This document shows positions 16,603-25,322 of a DNA stretch of 40,239 bases, piece by piece (the first letter of the stretch is position 1; each line of letters starts with the position of its first letter). A program made the translations under genes and the position numbers. The stretch is from Actinoplanes flavus (GTDB taxonomy: Bacteria; Actinomycetota; Actinomycetes; Mycobacteriales; Micromonosporaceae): the NCBI RefSeq assembly GCF_017592555.1, contig NZ_JAGFNS010000050.1, positions 1 through 40,239 on the forward strand. The letters are read 5' to 3'. The notes under the pieces are model-generated. The model was not told the DNA's origin. It saw nothing but the letters and a program-made list of their open reading frames with translations, and made no database searches.

Positions 16603-18777
16603 ATGGCGGTGACCGAGCTGCGGGTGCACGGCGTGGGCGGGGCACGGCCGGACGTGCTGCTCGGCACCCCGAGCCACCGGCAGGTGTGGGGTGATCGGCT
16701 TGCCGGGTTCTACGCCGCGGAAGCCGAGCAGCGGGGCCGGCGGATCGAGGCGTACTGCTGGGGTGGGATGACCTCGCGGAGCAGCACCCGGGTGCTGTGG
16801 CTGCTGCTGTTCCCTTTCATGCTCGCGAATCTCGCGGGCTGGACCTGTTCAGCGCGGACCCGTGCGGACCGGTGGGCGTTCGCCGCACACCGCGCCGGCG
16901 GGCGGCTGGCCGCGCTGGGCATCACCCTCAACCTGCTGCTGATCGTCGCGATCGCCGCCATGGACTGCTGGGCCTTCCAGTTCGGTGGGCGTACCGGCGA
17001 CGCATCGGCGCCGCTGTGGCGCACCATCGCTCACGGCCTGGTCGACCGGCCCGAGGCCGGTCAGCGGGTGGTCCTCGGGGCGGGCGTCGTCGCCGCGGTC
17101 CTGCTCATCCTCTGGCTGCTGTCACAGCGAGCCCGCAACCGGTACGAGGAGGTCGCACCGGCCACCGGCGCGGACGGCTATGCCGCGGCTCTGCCGGGCG
17201 GTGTGACCGACCCGCGGTTCTTCGACGGCGCCGACACCGTACGCCGGTTGAGCCTGCTGCACGTCAGCGCCGGCCTGTCGTGGCTGGCGTTGCTGTTGAG
17301 CCGGGCGCCCTGGTCGGCGGTCGCGGCCGGCCTGCTGCTGGGGTGCTCGATCGTGCTGCTGGCGTGCGAGTCGGCCGGGGACCGTGCCGTGGTGCCGCTG
17401 GTCGTGGCGGCCACGCTGGCGGCGTGCGCCGCCGCCGGGCAGACCTGGACCACGAACCTCACCGGCGACGGACACCTGCCGAACATGGAGATCACAGCGA
17501 TGGGCACCCTCGCCCTGGTCGTCGTCCTGGTCGTCGCCAGAGCACCGATCCTGGCCGGCATCGCCCTGCTGCGCATGCTGGGGGTTCGCCGCGGCGCCGC
17601 CACCGCAACCGTGCCGCGCCCGGTACGGCCCTGGCCGGGAGCCCCGCTCGTGGTGTCCCTGCTGGCCCTGCTCAGCGCCAACGTCGCCGGCGTGGGCATC
17701 CTCGTCGGCGCGGTGAACGCGCTCGGCCCCGGGGTCGAGATGTTTCCGCTGATCGAGGCCGTGTTGCCGACGCTCACCCTGGCGCCGGTGGCACTGTTCA
17801 TCGCGTTCCCGCTGGCCCAGCTGATCCGGTACGCGGCCGCGGGCTACGGCCCTGGCCCGGCGGCGGTCCGCGCCGAGTACGCCGGGCGGGCGGACGCGAC
17901 GCCGCCCGTACCGCCGCCGTGGGACGCGTGGCGGTGCAGTGCGCTGCCGACCGAGGACCTCGGCGCCGGGGAACGGCGGCGCCGTATGCGGTGGGTCCGG
18001 TCCGTCGCCCGTGGCCGCGAGCTGGCCGGGTACGCCTTCGACATCCGCTACCTGCTCGACGGCCTCGTGGCTGTCACGGTCCTGGCCCTGGTGTTCGCCG
18101 GGTTGTCCCTGGGCGACATGGCCGTGCGGTTCGCGTTCGTCGACCGGGTCGCCGTCGCGGTGGCCGGGCTGATCCCGGTGGCGGGCGTGGCGCTGTTGCG
18201 GTGGGGTTGGGGGCGCCGGGACGCGCGCCGGTGGCTGGGTGTGCTGTGGGACGTCGGCACGTTCTGGCCGAGGTCCTTCCACCCGTTCGCGCCGCCCTGC
18301 TACTCCGAGCGGGCGGTGCCCGACATCCACCGCCGTATCCGGTGGCTGAACGACAGCGGCGACCAGGTTCTGCTGGTCGCGCACAGCCAGGGCAGCGTCC
18401 TGGCCGCCGTGGCCCTGGCCCAGCTGCCGCCCGGCCGCGCGGTCCTGGCGACTTTCGGTTCGCCGCTGATGAAGCTGTACGGGTGGGCGTTCCCGGCGTA
18501 CATCAATGATCGGGTGCTGGCCGGGCTGCGGGACTGGCGCAACTTCTCCTACCCGACCGACTACATCGGCGGCCCGGTCGGGCGTGTGGACGTCGACGTG
18601 CCGCTGCCGGACCCGGAGTCGGCCTTCTACACCGCCGGTGAGCCGATGCCGCGGCTGCGGCGGCACACCGGCTACTGGTCGGACGAGGCGATGTGGCAGC
18701 AGATCGACCAGCACAGCGCGACGGTCGCCACAGCCGGACGCGGGCGAGCGTCACGGCTCGGCGAGGTACGGGGGTGA
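16603..18777 (+). CDS. Large membrane protein with C-terminal lipase-like domain
   Basis: The 724-residue protein begins MAVTELRVHGVGGARPDV, an alpha/beta-hydrolase-like strand and loop, followed by a long block of TM segments (roughly residues 65-430 and 485-540) and a C-terminal hydrolase region with nucleophile elbow VAHSQGS (Ser595), preceded by IRWLNDSGDQVLL. This split arrangement, hydrolase start then membrane block then Ser elbow, occurs in poorly characterised actinobacterial membrane proteins. A lipase or esterase activity is inferred from the elbow only. The start could also be the GTG two codons later. The stop lies 29 bases from the convergent TetR stop. Confidence 0.75.
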   Translation: MAVTELRVHGVGGARPDVLLGTPSHRQVWGDRLAGFYAAEAEQRGRRIEAYCWGGMTSRSSTRVLWLLLFPFMLANLAGWTCSARTRADRWAFAAHRAGGRLAALGITLNLLLIVAIAAMDCWAFQFGGRTGDASAPLWRTIAHGLVDRPEAGQRVVLGAGVVAAVLLILWLLSQRARNRYEEVAPATGADGYAAALPGGVTDPRFFDGADTVRRLSLLHVSAGLSWLALLLSRAPWSAVAAGLLLGCSIVLLACESAGDRAVVPLVVAATLAACAAAGQTWTTNLTGDGHLPNMEITAMGTLALVVVLVVARAPILAGIALLRMLGVRRGAATATVPRPVRPWPGAPLVVSLLALLSANVAGVGILVGAVNALGPGVEMFPLIEAVLPTLTLAPVALFIAFPLAQLIRYAAAGYGPGPAAVRAEYAGRADATPPVPPPWDAWRCSALPTEDLGAGERRRRMRWVRSVARGRELAGYAFDIRYLLDGLVAVTVLALVFAGLSLGDMAVRFAFVDRVAVAVAGLIPVAGVALLRWGWGRRDARRWLGVLWDVGTFWPRSFHPFAPPCYSERAVPDIHRRIRWLNDSGDQVLLVAHSQGSVLAAVALAQLPPGRAVLATFGSPLMKLYGWAFPAYINDRVLAGLRDWRNFSYPTDYIGGPVGRVDVDVPLPDPESAFYTAGEPMPRLRRHTGYWSDEAMWQQIDQHSATVATAGRGRASRLGEVRG

Positions 18778-18806
18778 CCGTCGGCAGTGGCCGGCTCACG
18801 TTGGTT

Positions 18807-19424
18807 TCAATCGCCGCGCAGGTAGCGGGTGACCATGTCGACCAGTTCGCCGGCGAAGGTCTCGACCGGCACCGCGCTGGGAGCGGCCATCAGTTTGTGC
18901 GTGTTCATCTCGATGGTGAACAGGATCAGGTCGGCGGCCGTACCGACGTCGCCGACGCGGACGTCCGGGTGCCGGGAGAGCAGGTCGCGGATCTGGGCGG
19001 TACGGATCCGGCCGTGCCGGTCGACGGCCTCGAGAAGGTCCCGGGACAGCGGCGCCTCCTCGATCATGATGCGCAGCAGTTGCGGATCCTCGCTGTGACT
19101 GTCGATCGCGTCGCGGACCAGAGCTTGGACCGTTTCCCGGAGGGTGCCTGGGGAGAGGTCGAGCCGGTCCGCCTCGGTCCACGTGCCGCGGTCGATGTGC
19201 CGGATCAGCAACTGGGCGAGGATCGCGTCCTTGTTCGGGAAGTACTGGTACAGCGAGCCGATCGAGATGCGGGCCCGCTCGGCGATGCGGTTGGTGGTGC
19301 CGGCGGCGTACCCGTACTCGGTGAAAACGTGAGCAGCCGCGGTGAGGATGCGCTCGCGGGTCAGTTCGGCGCGTACCTGGCGAGGCTTGCGACGTGGTTG
19401 AAGGCGGCGGTCGGCCGACGGCAT
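18807..19424 (-). CDS. TetR/AcrR-family repressor
   Basis: The 205-residue protein has a canonical N-terminal HTH (about residues 22-68: RERILTAAAHVFTEYGYAAG, NRIAERARISIGSLYQYFPN) and a helical ligand domain. It is divergent from the oxidoreductase at 19492 with only 67 bases between start codons, and that gap holds overlapping palindromes (19462-19487). By the usual arrangement it should repress both its own gene and the oxidoreductase until a ligand, perhaps a substrate of the enzyme, binds. Confidence 0.9.
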   Translation of the reverse strand: MPSADRRLQPRRKPRQVRAELTRERILTAAAHVFTEYGYAAGTTNRIAERARISIGSLYQYFPNKDAILAQLLIRHIDRGTWTEADRLDLSPGTLRETVQALVRDAIDSHSEDPQLLRIMIEEAPLSRDLLEAVDRHGRIRTAQIRDLLSRHPDVRVGDVGTAADLILFTIEMNTHKLMAAPSAVPVETFAGELVDMVTRYLRGD

Positions 19425-19461
19425 TTCGATACCTTCCCAGGCGGCAGAAAGCGAGTACCAG

Positions 19462-19487
19462 AATAGCTGAGCTATTGCTCACAATAG
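19462..19487. promoter_or_regulatory. Overlapping palindromic operator for the TetR repressor
   Basis: AATAGCT-G-AGCTATT (19462-19476) is a perfect 15-bp palindrome. It shares an arm with a second one, CTATTG-CTCA-CAATAG (19472-19487). The ATAG core therefore occurs three times in alternating orientation, ending five bases before the oxidoreductase ATG. This is an AT-rich island in GC-rich DNA and the best operator candidate for the divergent TetR. A bound repressor would block both start regions. Confidence 0.65.
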
Positions 19488-19491
19488 TGCC

Positions 19492-21510
19492 ATGAACTGG
19501 GAAGACATGAGGTCCCTGACCACCGTCGACGAGATCGAGGCGCTCATCGGCCGTGCTCCCGCGCCGGTACTGATGAAACAGATCAGCGCGCTCGACGAGG
19601 GCTGCCAGGCGGTGCTGGCACGCAGCCCGGTCGCCGCGTTCGGCTACCGCGACGCCGACGCGACGAGCACGACGACGTTCGTCGGCGGCCGCCCCGGGTT
19701 CGCGCGCATGCTGTCACCCACCCGGATCACGTTCCCCATTCCGCCGGCGGCATGCGGACCGGTCTCGCTGTTCTTCCTGCTCCCAGGTGTCGGCGAGGTC
19801 CTGCGCGTCAACGGCTCGGTGACCACCGACGCCGTCGAGGGTCTCGTCATCGGCGTCGAGGAAGCGTTCGTGCACTGCGCGCAGGCCGTCCTGCGGTCCC
19901 GCCTGTGGCAACCGCCAGGCCCAGCCGAGCCGGTTCCCGAGGTATCCGGCGACGGCCCACTGAGCCGCCCCGGCGTGGCCGCCTTCCTCGCCGCCGCTCC
20001 GTTCCTCGCGCTCTCCACCTGGGCCGGCGACCGCGGCAGCGACACCAGCCCCCGCGGCGATCAGGGCTCGGTGGCACGAATCCTCGACGGCCGGACGCTT
20101 CTCATCGCCGATCGCAAGGGCAACAAACGCGCCGACGCCCTGCACAACCTCATGCACGACGACCGGATCTCCCTGGCGGCGCTGGTCCCGGGCCGCACCG
20201 ACGTGCTGCACCTGCGTGGCCGGGGAGCGGTCACCACCGACCCGGTACTGCTGCAGACGCTGGAGCTGCGCGGTTCGCCACCGCAGGCGGCCCTGCTCGT
20301 CGACGTCGAACACGGCGCACTGACCACCAGCACCACGGTGATCGACGCCCGGCTGTGGTCGCCCGCCGCGCACGTCCGCCAGGGTGAGGCGCCGGACCTG
20401 ATGATGCTGGCGACCGAACACCTCGCCGCCAACACCGCACCCCGGTTCGTGCTCACCGCGGTCCGGGTGATCCCCGGGCTGGACCGGCTGCTGCGGCGGG
20501 TGATGAACCGCGCGTACCGCTCCGGGTTGCGCAAGGAGGGGTACGCCGACGGCGCGTTGCGGGAGGTGCGGGTCACCGAGGTCCGCCGGGAGACACCGAA
20601 CGTGGTCACCGTCGCGCTGGAGGACGGTCATCCCTTCGACTTCCGACCTGGCCAGTTCTTCACTCTTGTCGCCGAGGTGGCCGGCCGGCCGGTACGCCGC
20701 GCCTACTCGGCCTCCTCGGCACCCGGCGCGACCCGGTTGGAGGTGACCGTCAAACGCATCGACAACGGGGTGTTCTCAACGTATGTACACCGGAAGCTGC
20801 GTGTCGGAGACCGTCTGGCGGTACGCGGCCCGTCCGGCACGTTCCACCCGCAGTCCCCGGCCGAGATCGTGCTGGTCGCGGCGGGCAGCGGCGTCACCCC
20901 GATGATGAGCATGATCCGCACCCGGCTCGCCGGCCCGGACCACGGCCGGATCGCACTGCTCTACAGCAGCCGCGACGAAACCGAGATCATCTTCAGGGCC
21001 GAACTGGACCGGCTCGCCGGCGATCACCCGGACCGGTTGGCGGTCACCCACGTGCTGACCCGCCGCGACGGCCGGATCGACGCCGCCGGCATCCGCCACT
21101 GGGTCGCCGGGCTGGAGCCGAGCCCGGACGCCCACTACTACGTGTGCGGACCCGAGGCCCTGGCGGACAACGTCCGGACCGTCCTGTCCGAGCTGGGCGT
21201 TCCCGGCGCACGGGTGCACAGCGAGCGCTTCCACAGCCGCCCGGACACCGTCACGACCGAGCCGCAGAAGCTGACCGTGACCGAGAACGGGCGTCTCGCC
21301 GGGACGACGGTGGTGGCGCCCGGGCAGACACTGCTGGACGCCGGGCTCGCCGCCGGGCTGCCGATGCCGTACTCCTGCACGGCCGGCGGCTGTGGCGCCT
21401 GCACCGTCCACCTGACCGACGGCGCCGTAACCCCGACCGAGCCGGACGGAACCGTGCTAGCGTGCATGACCTGCCCACTCTCGGCAGTGACAGTCGACAT
21501 CCGACGATGA
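19492..21510 (+). CDS. Fusion oxidoreductase: PNPOx-like domains, ferredoxin reductase and 2Fe-2S ferredoxin
   Basis: The 672-residue protein appears to be a self-contained electron-transfer chain. Residues about 25-140 and 160-320 form PNPOx/flavin-reductase-like split barrels (second one: FLALSTWAGDRG, ADRKGNKRADALHNLM). Residues about 355-590 are an FNR module with FAD motif RRAYSASSAP, nucleotide motif VAAGSGVTPMMSMI and YYVCGPEALADNV. Residues 595-672 are a ferredoxin with C629, C634, C637 and C658; the last spacing (20) is shorter than in plant-type ferredoxins (about 29). No ribosome site precedes the ATG at 19492, so it may be leaderless; an ATG at 19507 is an alternative. Control by the adjacent TetR is likely. 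Confidence 0.85.
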   Translation: MNWEDMRSLTTVDEIEALIGRAPAPVLMKQISALDEGCQAVLARSPVAAFGYRDADATSTTTFVGGRPGFARMLSPTRITFPIPPAACGPVSLFFLLPGVGEVLRVNGSVTTDAVEGLVIGVEEAFVHCAQAVLRSRLWQPPGPAEPVPEVSGDGPLSRPGVAAFLAAAPFLALSTWAGDRGSDTSPRGDQGSVARILDGRTLLIADRKGNKRADALHNLMHDDRISLAALVPGRTDVLHLRGRGAVTTDPVLLQTLELRGSPPQAALLVDVEHGALTTSTTVIDARLWSPAAHVRQGEAPDLMMLATEHLAANTAPRFVLTAVRVIPGLDRLLRRVMNRAYRSGLRKEGYADGALREVRVTEVRRETPNVVTVALEDGHPFDFRPGQFFTLVAEVAGRPVRRAYSASSAPGATRLEVTVKRIDNGVFSTYVHRKLRVGDRLAVRGPSGTFHPQSPAEIVLVAAGSGVTPMMSMIRTRLAGPDHGRIALLYSSRDETEIIFRAELDRLAGDHPDRLAVTHVLTRRDGRIDAAGIRHWVAGLEPSPDAHYYVCGPEALADNVRTVLSELGVPGARVHSERFHSRPDTVTTEPQKLTVTENGRLAGTTVVAPGQTLLDAGLAAGLPMPYSCTAGGCGACTVHLTDGAVTPTEPDGTVLACMTCPLSAVTVDIRR

Positions 21511-21571
21511 CTCCACGCCGGCTATGCGGGTGCCGGGTCATGCCACCAGCAGACATGAGCGACGGGCGCCA

Positions 21572-21588
21572 GGCGCTATCCGAGCGCC
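21572..21588. terminator. Weak hairpin after the fusion oxidoreductase
   Basis: GGCGCT and AGCGCC arms around a 5-base loop, 62 bases after the oxidoreductase stop and before the convergent gene. It is short and lacks a U-tract, so the call is tentative. Confidence 0.25.
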
Positions 21589-21665
21589 GCCAAGGCTCTG
21601 GGCGAACGCGAGTCGTCGGCGACACATCGGACGTGCGGCCGGTAGCCAACCAGGAAAGTTCCAAG

Positions 21666-22289
21666 TCAGGGATACGAGGCGCCGGCCAGATTCTCGGCGA
21701 CATCGAAGGAAGCGCCGCATTCGGGGCAGACAAGCCGCCCGAAGAGGCGAGTCAAGCCCGCGGCCACCGCTTCCCGGCCGGCACGCACGGCCTCGGCATG
21801 CAGGCGTTCAGCCAGCTCCGACGACAACCCGAGCATGATCTCAGAGTCGTCGGTCAGATCCAGAAGGATCTCCTCGTCGCACTCCGGACAGTGCACGTCG
21901 ACCTCCCCGTCGTTGAGGTGGTCGAGTTCCTTGCCCCAGATCTCATCCCCCTCGAAGCCGAGAATCGACTGGAGCAGGTAGACGAAAGCGGAATCATCGG
22001 AGGCCCTGGGCAGCCGATCAACGGCAAGCTCGTGCAGGGCCTCGATCTCACCGGCGTACCTCGCACGATCGGCATCGGTGGCGTCCACCGCGATGAAACC
22101 AGCCAAAGCCAACGGCGTCTCACGCTGGGCATCGACGAACGCTCTGATCGTCGTCGCCAGCCAGGGCAGGAGAACGGCACTGGCAGGATCGCACGTGCCC
22201 TGATGGCACGACTGTTCCCAGACGGCCTGCCATGCCGGGGAGGCGGGATCGGCTGCAGCAGCCCGCAGAACATCCGAAGAGATCTCCAC
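21666..22289 (-). CDS. Hypothetical protein with two CxxC zinc-ribbon pairs
   Basis: The 207-residue protein starts at GTG 22289 (VEISSDVLRAAAADPASPAW). Residues 20-50 contain WQAVWEQSCHQGTCDPASAV and LLPWLATTI, a pattern resembling helical proteins of the polymorphic-toxin immunity or HEAT-like kind (WxxLxxxCHQGTxYxAS). Two CPEC motifs (C134/C137 and C188/C191) probably bind one zinc or two separate ones. No enzyme motif is seen. An immunity role is only a resemblance; no toxin gene adjoins it. Confidence 0.6.
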   Translation of the reverse strand: MEISSDVLRAAAADPASPAWQAVWEQSCHQGTCDPASAVLLPWLATTIRAFVDAQRETPLALAGFIAVDATDADRARYAGEIEALHELAVDRLPRASDDSAFVYLLQSILGFEGDEIWGKELDHLNDGEVDVHCPECDEEILLDLTDDSEIMLGLSSELAERLHAEAVRAGREAVAAGLTRLFGRLVCPECGASFDVAENLAGASYP

Positions 22290-22361
22290 GCGCCTGAGCT
22301 TGGCACATATCAACCCGGACTCCCCTGTGCTGGAGGTCTTCTTCCTCGAGGGGAAACGGCC

Positions 22362-22818
22362 GTGACCACATCGATTCCGATTTTGCAGATCCTCGCGCTC
22401 TACGCCCATCTGACGCCCCGCGACCGGGCCGCTCGACGAGCATCGGATCCTCACCACCGACCAGGTCACGGCCCTGCATTTCGACAGCTGCCGCACCTGC
22501 CAGATCCGGCTGCGTCAACACTCGGGCCTGCTCGACCGGTTTCGGTACGCCCGCACGGGCGGCGGTGGCGACCCCTGGTCCTGGGTGATAGGGCTACACG
22601 GCGGCCGCTACCTGGCCGGCCCCTAGGCCGCCCCATGCCATCGACCCATCCCACCGCGACCACATGCTGCGCCTGTCCGCCTACGCCAACTTCGCCCACC
22701 AACAAACAGACCAACGACTTGGGGTGAAGCCGAAGACCGCGGCCACTGGCTCGCCGCAGAGATCATCCACGCCTGGACAGGCCATCCAGGACCAGGGTCA
22801 ATGACCAAACCGACGTGA
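22362..22818 (+). pseudogene. Replication-relaxation (Replic_Relax) family protein relic
   Basis: Frame one begins at a GTG (22362) and reads ILALYAHLTPRDR. After a frameshift near 22430 the sequence reads LDEHRILTTDQVTALHFDS, then RFRYARTGGGGDPWSWVIG and GRYLAGP, ending in TAG at 22626. Further fragments (SAYANFAHQQTDQRLG, then RGHWLAAEIIHAWTGH in a third frame) extend to 22818. The middle matches the winged-helix start of PF13814, a family common on actinomycete plasmids and integrative elements. At least two frameshifts and one stop make it dead. Confidence 0.7.
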
Positions 22819-22871
22819 CCAGCGATCTCTCGGTCCATTGATCGGATCAGCGGTCAGCTACCCTCCCGCTC

Positions 22872-23402
22872 GTGTCAGTTACCGATGCCGCCGTCGCGGC
22901 GGACCTCATTCCAGCGGGACTTGAGTTCTTGGAGCGGGTCAGCGATGAGGTCAGCTTGCCGCTGCCACCTGCTCCGCCTTACTGCTCACCGGCCAGTTGC
23001 GGACCAGAGCACGGAAGGTTCGACTCGGACGAGATGGTCGATGTCGAAGACCCCGAGATGCCGGCGAAGGTCAACGCTGGCTGGCTGCACATGGCTACCG
23101 AATACGGCGTCCTCGACAGCCGTCGTGAGTTCCTTCTCAACGTCAACTACAGCGACCCTGAAGAGGTCGAACCCGAGTACGCCTGGGTCAAGGTCCGGCT
23201 GTCGGACCAGTGGGATCTGGCCGGAGGCCACTCGACCGCCCTGCGAAGCGGCTTCGGAGGGCTGTTCACCGATCGGTTCGTGCCGGAGTTCTCCATGCTC
23301 TCCACCGACCACAAGGCGATGCTCAACACGACCGTCTGGGGCAACGGCACCGTCAGCACCATCGTCATCCGCCCCGACCGCCGCGAGCACACGGTCGATT
23401 GA
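22872..23402 (+). CDS. Hypothetical acidic protein
   Basis: The 176-residue product starts at GTG 22872 (VSVTDAAVAADLIPAGL). It is acidic, has a Pro-rich segment (VSLPLPPAPPYCSPASC), a central beta-rich part (REFLLNVNYSDPEEVEPEY) and ends IVIRPDRREHTVD. Composition and codon use look like real coding, but no family is recognised and no neighbour explains it. It lies between mobile-element relics, so it may be cargo. Confidence 0.5.
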   Translation: MSVTDAAVAADLIPAGLEFLERVSDEVSLPLPPAPPYCSPASCGPEHGRFDSDEMVDVEDPEMPAKVNAGWLHMATEYGVLDSRREFLLNVNYSDPEEVEPEYAWVKVRLSDQWDLAGGHSTALRSGFGGLFTDRFVPEFSMLSTDHKAMLNTTVWGNGTVSTIVIRPDRREHTVD

Positions 23403-23490
23403 CGCCTTCAGCGGCTCCTGTCCTGACCAAGATCCTGCGAGTTACCTCATCTTCAACGGCAAACCGACCCCGCTGCTTTGCCACTCAAAA

Positions 23491-23526
23491 TGAGGCAGCC
23501 CAGCTCAGCGGCCCACCGCTGCCTCA
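23491..23526 (+). repeat. 36-bp repeat, copy A
   Basis: The pattern is TGAGGCA-N3-CAGCTCAGC-N10-TGCCTCA, with ends forming an inverted repeat. A second copy with identical length and spacing is at 29496-29531 in the same orientation. AAACCGACC lies 30 bases upstream here and 21 bases upstream in copy B, and the reading NRP..C....EA.QLS is shared, so this looks like the 3' tip of the recombinase element seen at copy B. A further hairpin, CTGTCCT-GGCAA-AGGACAG, follows at 23528-23546. No intact gene is seen from 23403 to 23773. Confidence 0.6.
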
Positions 23527-23773
23527 ACTGTCCTGGCAAAGGACAGCAACGCCCCAGCTCAGAGGTGTTGCAATGACCGAAGCCCGCCGGCCCTGATGGG
23601 GCCAAATACAACCGCCATAGCCACGTGACCGCCCGTTCCTGCGGATCCGGCGCGAACTCTACGGAGTGTGTCGCGATGTTCGCACAGTGCCGTTGACGCT
23701 GACGGTCAGCGATACTCAGCGCTCCGTCTCAGCGACAAAACACACGTCCTTCTTGCTATGCGACGATGGCTCG

Positions 23774-24505
23774 GTGGCACATCGGGATGCGGGCGTTGTG
23801 GTGTGGGATGTCGACGGGACGATGATTCCGGCTGATCTTCGCTGGTTGCGCCGTGCGATCGCTGCGACGTACGGGATCGCCGAGTCTGACGTGACGTTTC
23901 CGGAGAAGAAGGTTCACGGCTACACCGACGAGTCGATCGTTCTCGACACCGCGGTCGCGTCTGGCATCGCCGCGTCGGAGGCCGAGGCTGGTGTGGCGCG
24001 GTTTGGGACCGTCATGGCTGGGGTGATGTCGGCGGGCCGCGAGGAGTTGGCCCGGGTCCAACCGCCCTATCCGGGTGTCGCCGAAAGCATCGCGGTACTG
24101 CATCAGCACGGTTTCGTGCAGACGGTGCTCACCGGGAACCTACGCGCGGCTGCCGATATCAAGATTGCGTCGTTGGGGTTGGGCAGCCAAATCGATCTCG
24201 ATATCGGGGCCTACGGATCAGACGCCCGGGATCGGTTTCGACTGCCGGCGATTGTCGCGCACAGGTACCAGGAAAAGTACGGCGTGGAACTGACCCCCGA
24301 CCGCACGGTGGTGGTGGGTGACGCACCGAACGACATCGCTTGCGCCAGAGACGCAGGCTGGCGGGTCGTGGTGGTCGCGCACCGCGTCAGCAGCGAGGAA
24401 CTGGCGGGCTACGGACCGGATGCCGTGCTCGATCGGTTGGAACCTCAGTCGCTCGTGTCGACGATCGCCTCCTTGACGTCGCGGTGGCGCGGCTATCGTC
24501 GATGA
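23774..24505 (+). CDS. HAD-superfamily hydrolase (phosphoglycolate-phosphatase-like)
   Basis: The 243-residue protein has HAD motif I WDVDGTMIP (D12 nucleophile, D14 acid), a helical cap, motif II VLTGN and motif III VVGDAPNDIACARDAGW. These predict a Mg-dependent phosphatase. The GTG at 23774 places motif I 11 residues from the start, as in relatives; the frame is open to 23666, so a longer form is possible, and no clear ribosome site settles it. It is followed 16 bases later by a broken TPR gene and two kinase-like genes, which together look like one decaying operon. Confidence 0.8.
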   Translation: MAHRDAGVVVWDVDGTMIPADLRWLRRAIAATYGIAESDVTFPEKKVHGYTDESIVLDTAVASGIAASEAEAGVARFGTVMAGVMSAGREELARVQPPYPGVAESIAVLHQHGFVQTVLTGNLRAAADIKIASLGLGSQIDLDIGAYGSDARDRFRLPAIVAHRYQEKYGVELTPDRTVVVGDAPNDIACARDAGWRVVVVAHRVSSEELAGYGPDAVLDRLEPQSLVSTIASLTSRWRGYRR

Positions 24506-24521
24506 CGTCGGGCGGCTCGCT

Positions 24522-25322
24522 GTGGCTACCGGCAGCCTACTCGACCACGACGTCAGCGACGATGTCCAACCGCATCTGTTCGCTGCGATCGCCGCCGCCC
24601 GGTATCTGGCCGGGTGGACGGCCTTCGACGCGATCCGGCACGCCGACGCCCACCGGCACTTCGCCGCCGCTGAGTGTGCCGCACTCGAATCCGGTGACCG
24701 GCAACTGGTCGCCTACGTTCGCTATGGCCAGGCCGGACAGCTGCAGCATCAACGGCACAACCGCGACGCGCTCGACACGCTGCGCATGGCGCAGCTGGCG
24801 CCTGACAGACCCGACACCCGGGCTGGTCACGGCGCTCCGAGGTGCCGAGGCCGCGTCCAAGGCTGCGGTCGGCGACTTTGACGGTGCCCGCCGTGCCCTG
24901 GATGCGTCCACCGACGCGTTCGCCGACGTGGACCCGCCTGCGGAACCTGAACGGCTCGGCTTCCTCAACCTCGGCGAGGTGTACGCCCAGGCCGGCCGCA
25001 TCTACCGTGACTGGGCTCGGCGGGATTCGAACCGAGGTCCCCAAGCCGTGCAGTGGGTCACCGACGCGATCCGGTCGTTCGACACCAGCAGTGTCCGCAG
25101 CACCGTCCTCAACCAGGTCGGTCTAGCCAGGCCTATTTCCTCGTCGGCGACCCCGACAGCGCTCTACATGCGGGACACCGGGCCCAACAGGCGGCGGCGG
25201 GGATCGCCTCGCCACGTTTGGCAGAACGGCTGTGGAACCTACGCCGGGACGCGCAGCCCTTCATGAACCGGTCGGATGTGAATGACTTCATCGACGGGCT
25301 ACCCTGTCCGCTGCCCGCATGA
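24522..25322 (+). pseudogene. TPR-type regulator lacking its HTH domain, frameshifted twice
   Basis: Frame one (from GTG 24522) reads LFAAIAAARYLAGWTAFDAI and on to RMAQLAPD. A shift near 24810 leads to LVTALRGAEAASKAAVGDFD and AYAQAGRIYRDWARR-type repeats, and a second shift near 25127 gives QAYFLVGDPDSALHAGHRAQ and DDFIDGLP-type ending at 25322. The recombined sequence is the helical-repeat tail of actinobacterial XRE/TPR regulators. No HTH region is present because the HAD gene ends 16 bases upstream. Its stop overlaps the next ATG (ATGA), a remnant of coupling. Confidence 0.65.

Noticed and set aside
16797..18509. Second long frame inside the membrane-hydrolase gene
   Set aside because: Arg/Gly/Pro-rich out-of-frame shadow; the membrane segments and the Ser elbow lie in the 16603 frame.
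25018..25045. tRNA-like T-arm (GGTTCGAATCCCGCCGAG on the minus strand)
   Set aside because: The flanking bases do not form a proper T stem, and no D arm, anticodon arm or acceptor partner is found within 80 bases. The sequence is in the continuous reading of the TPR relic.
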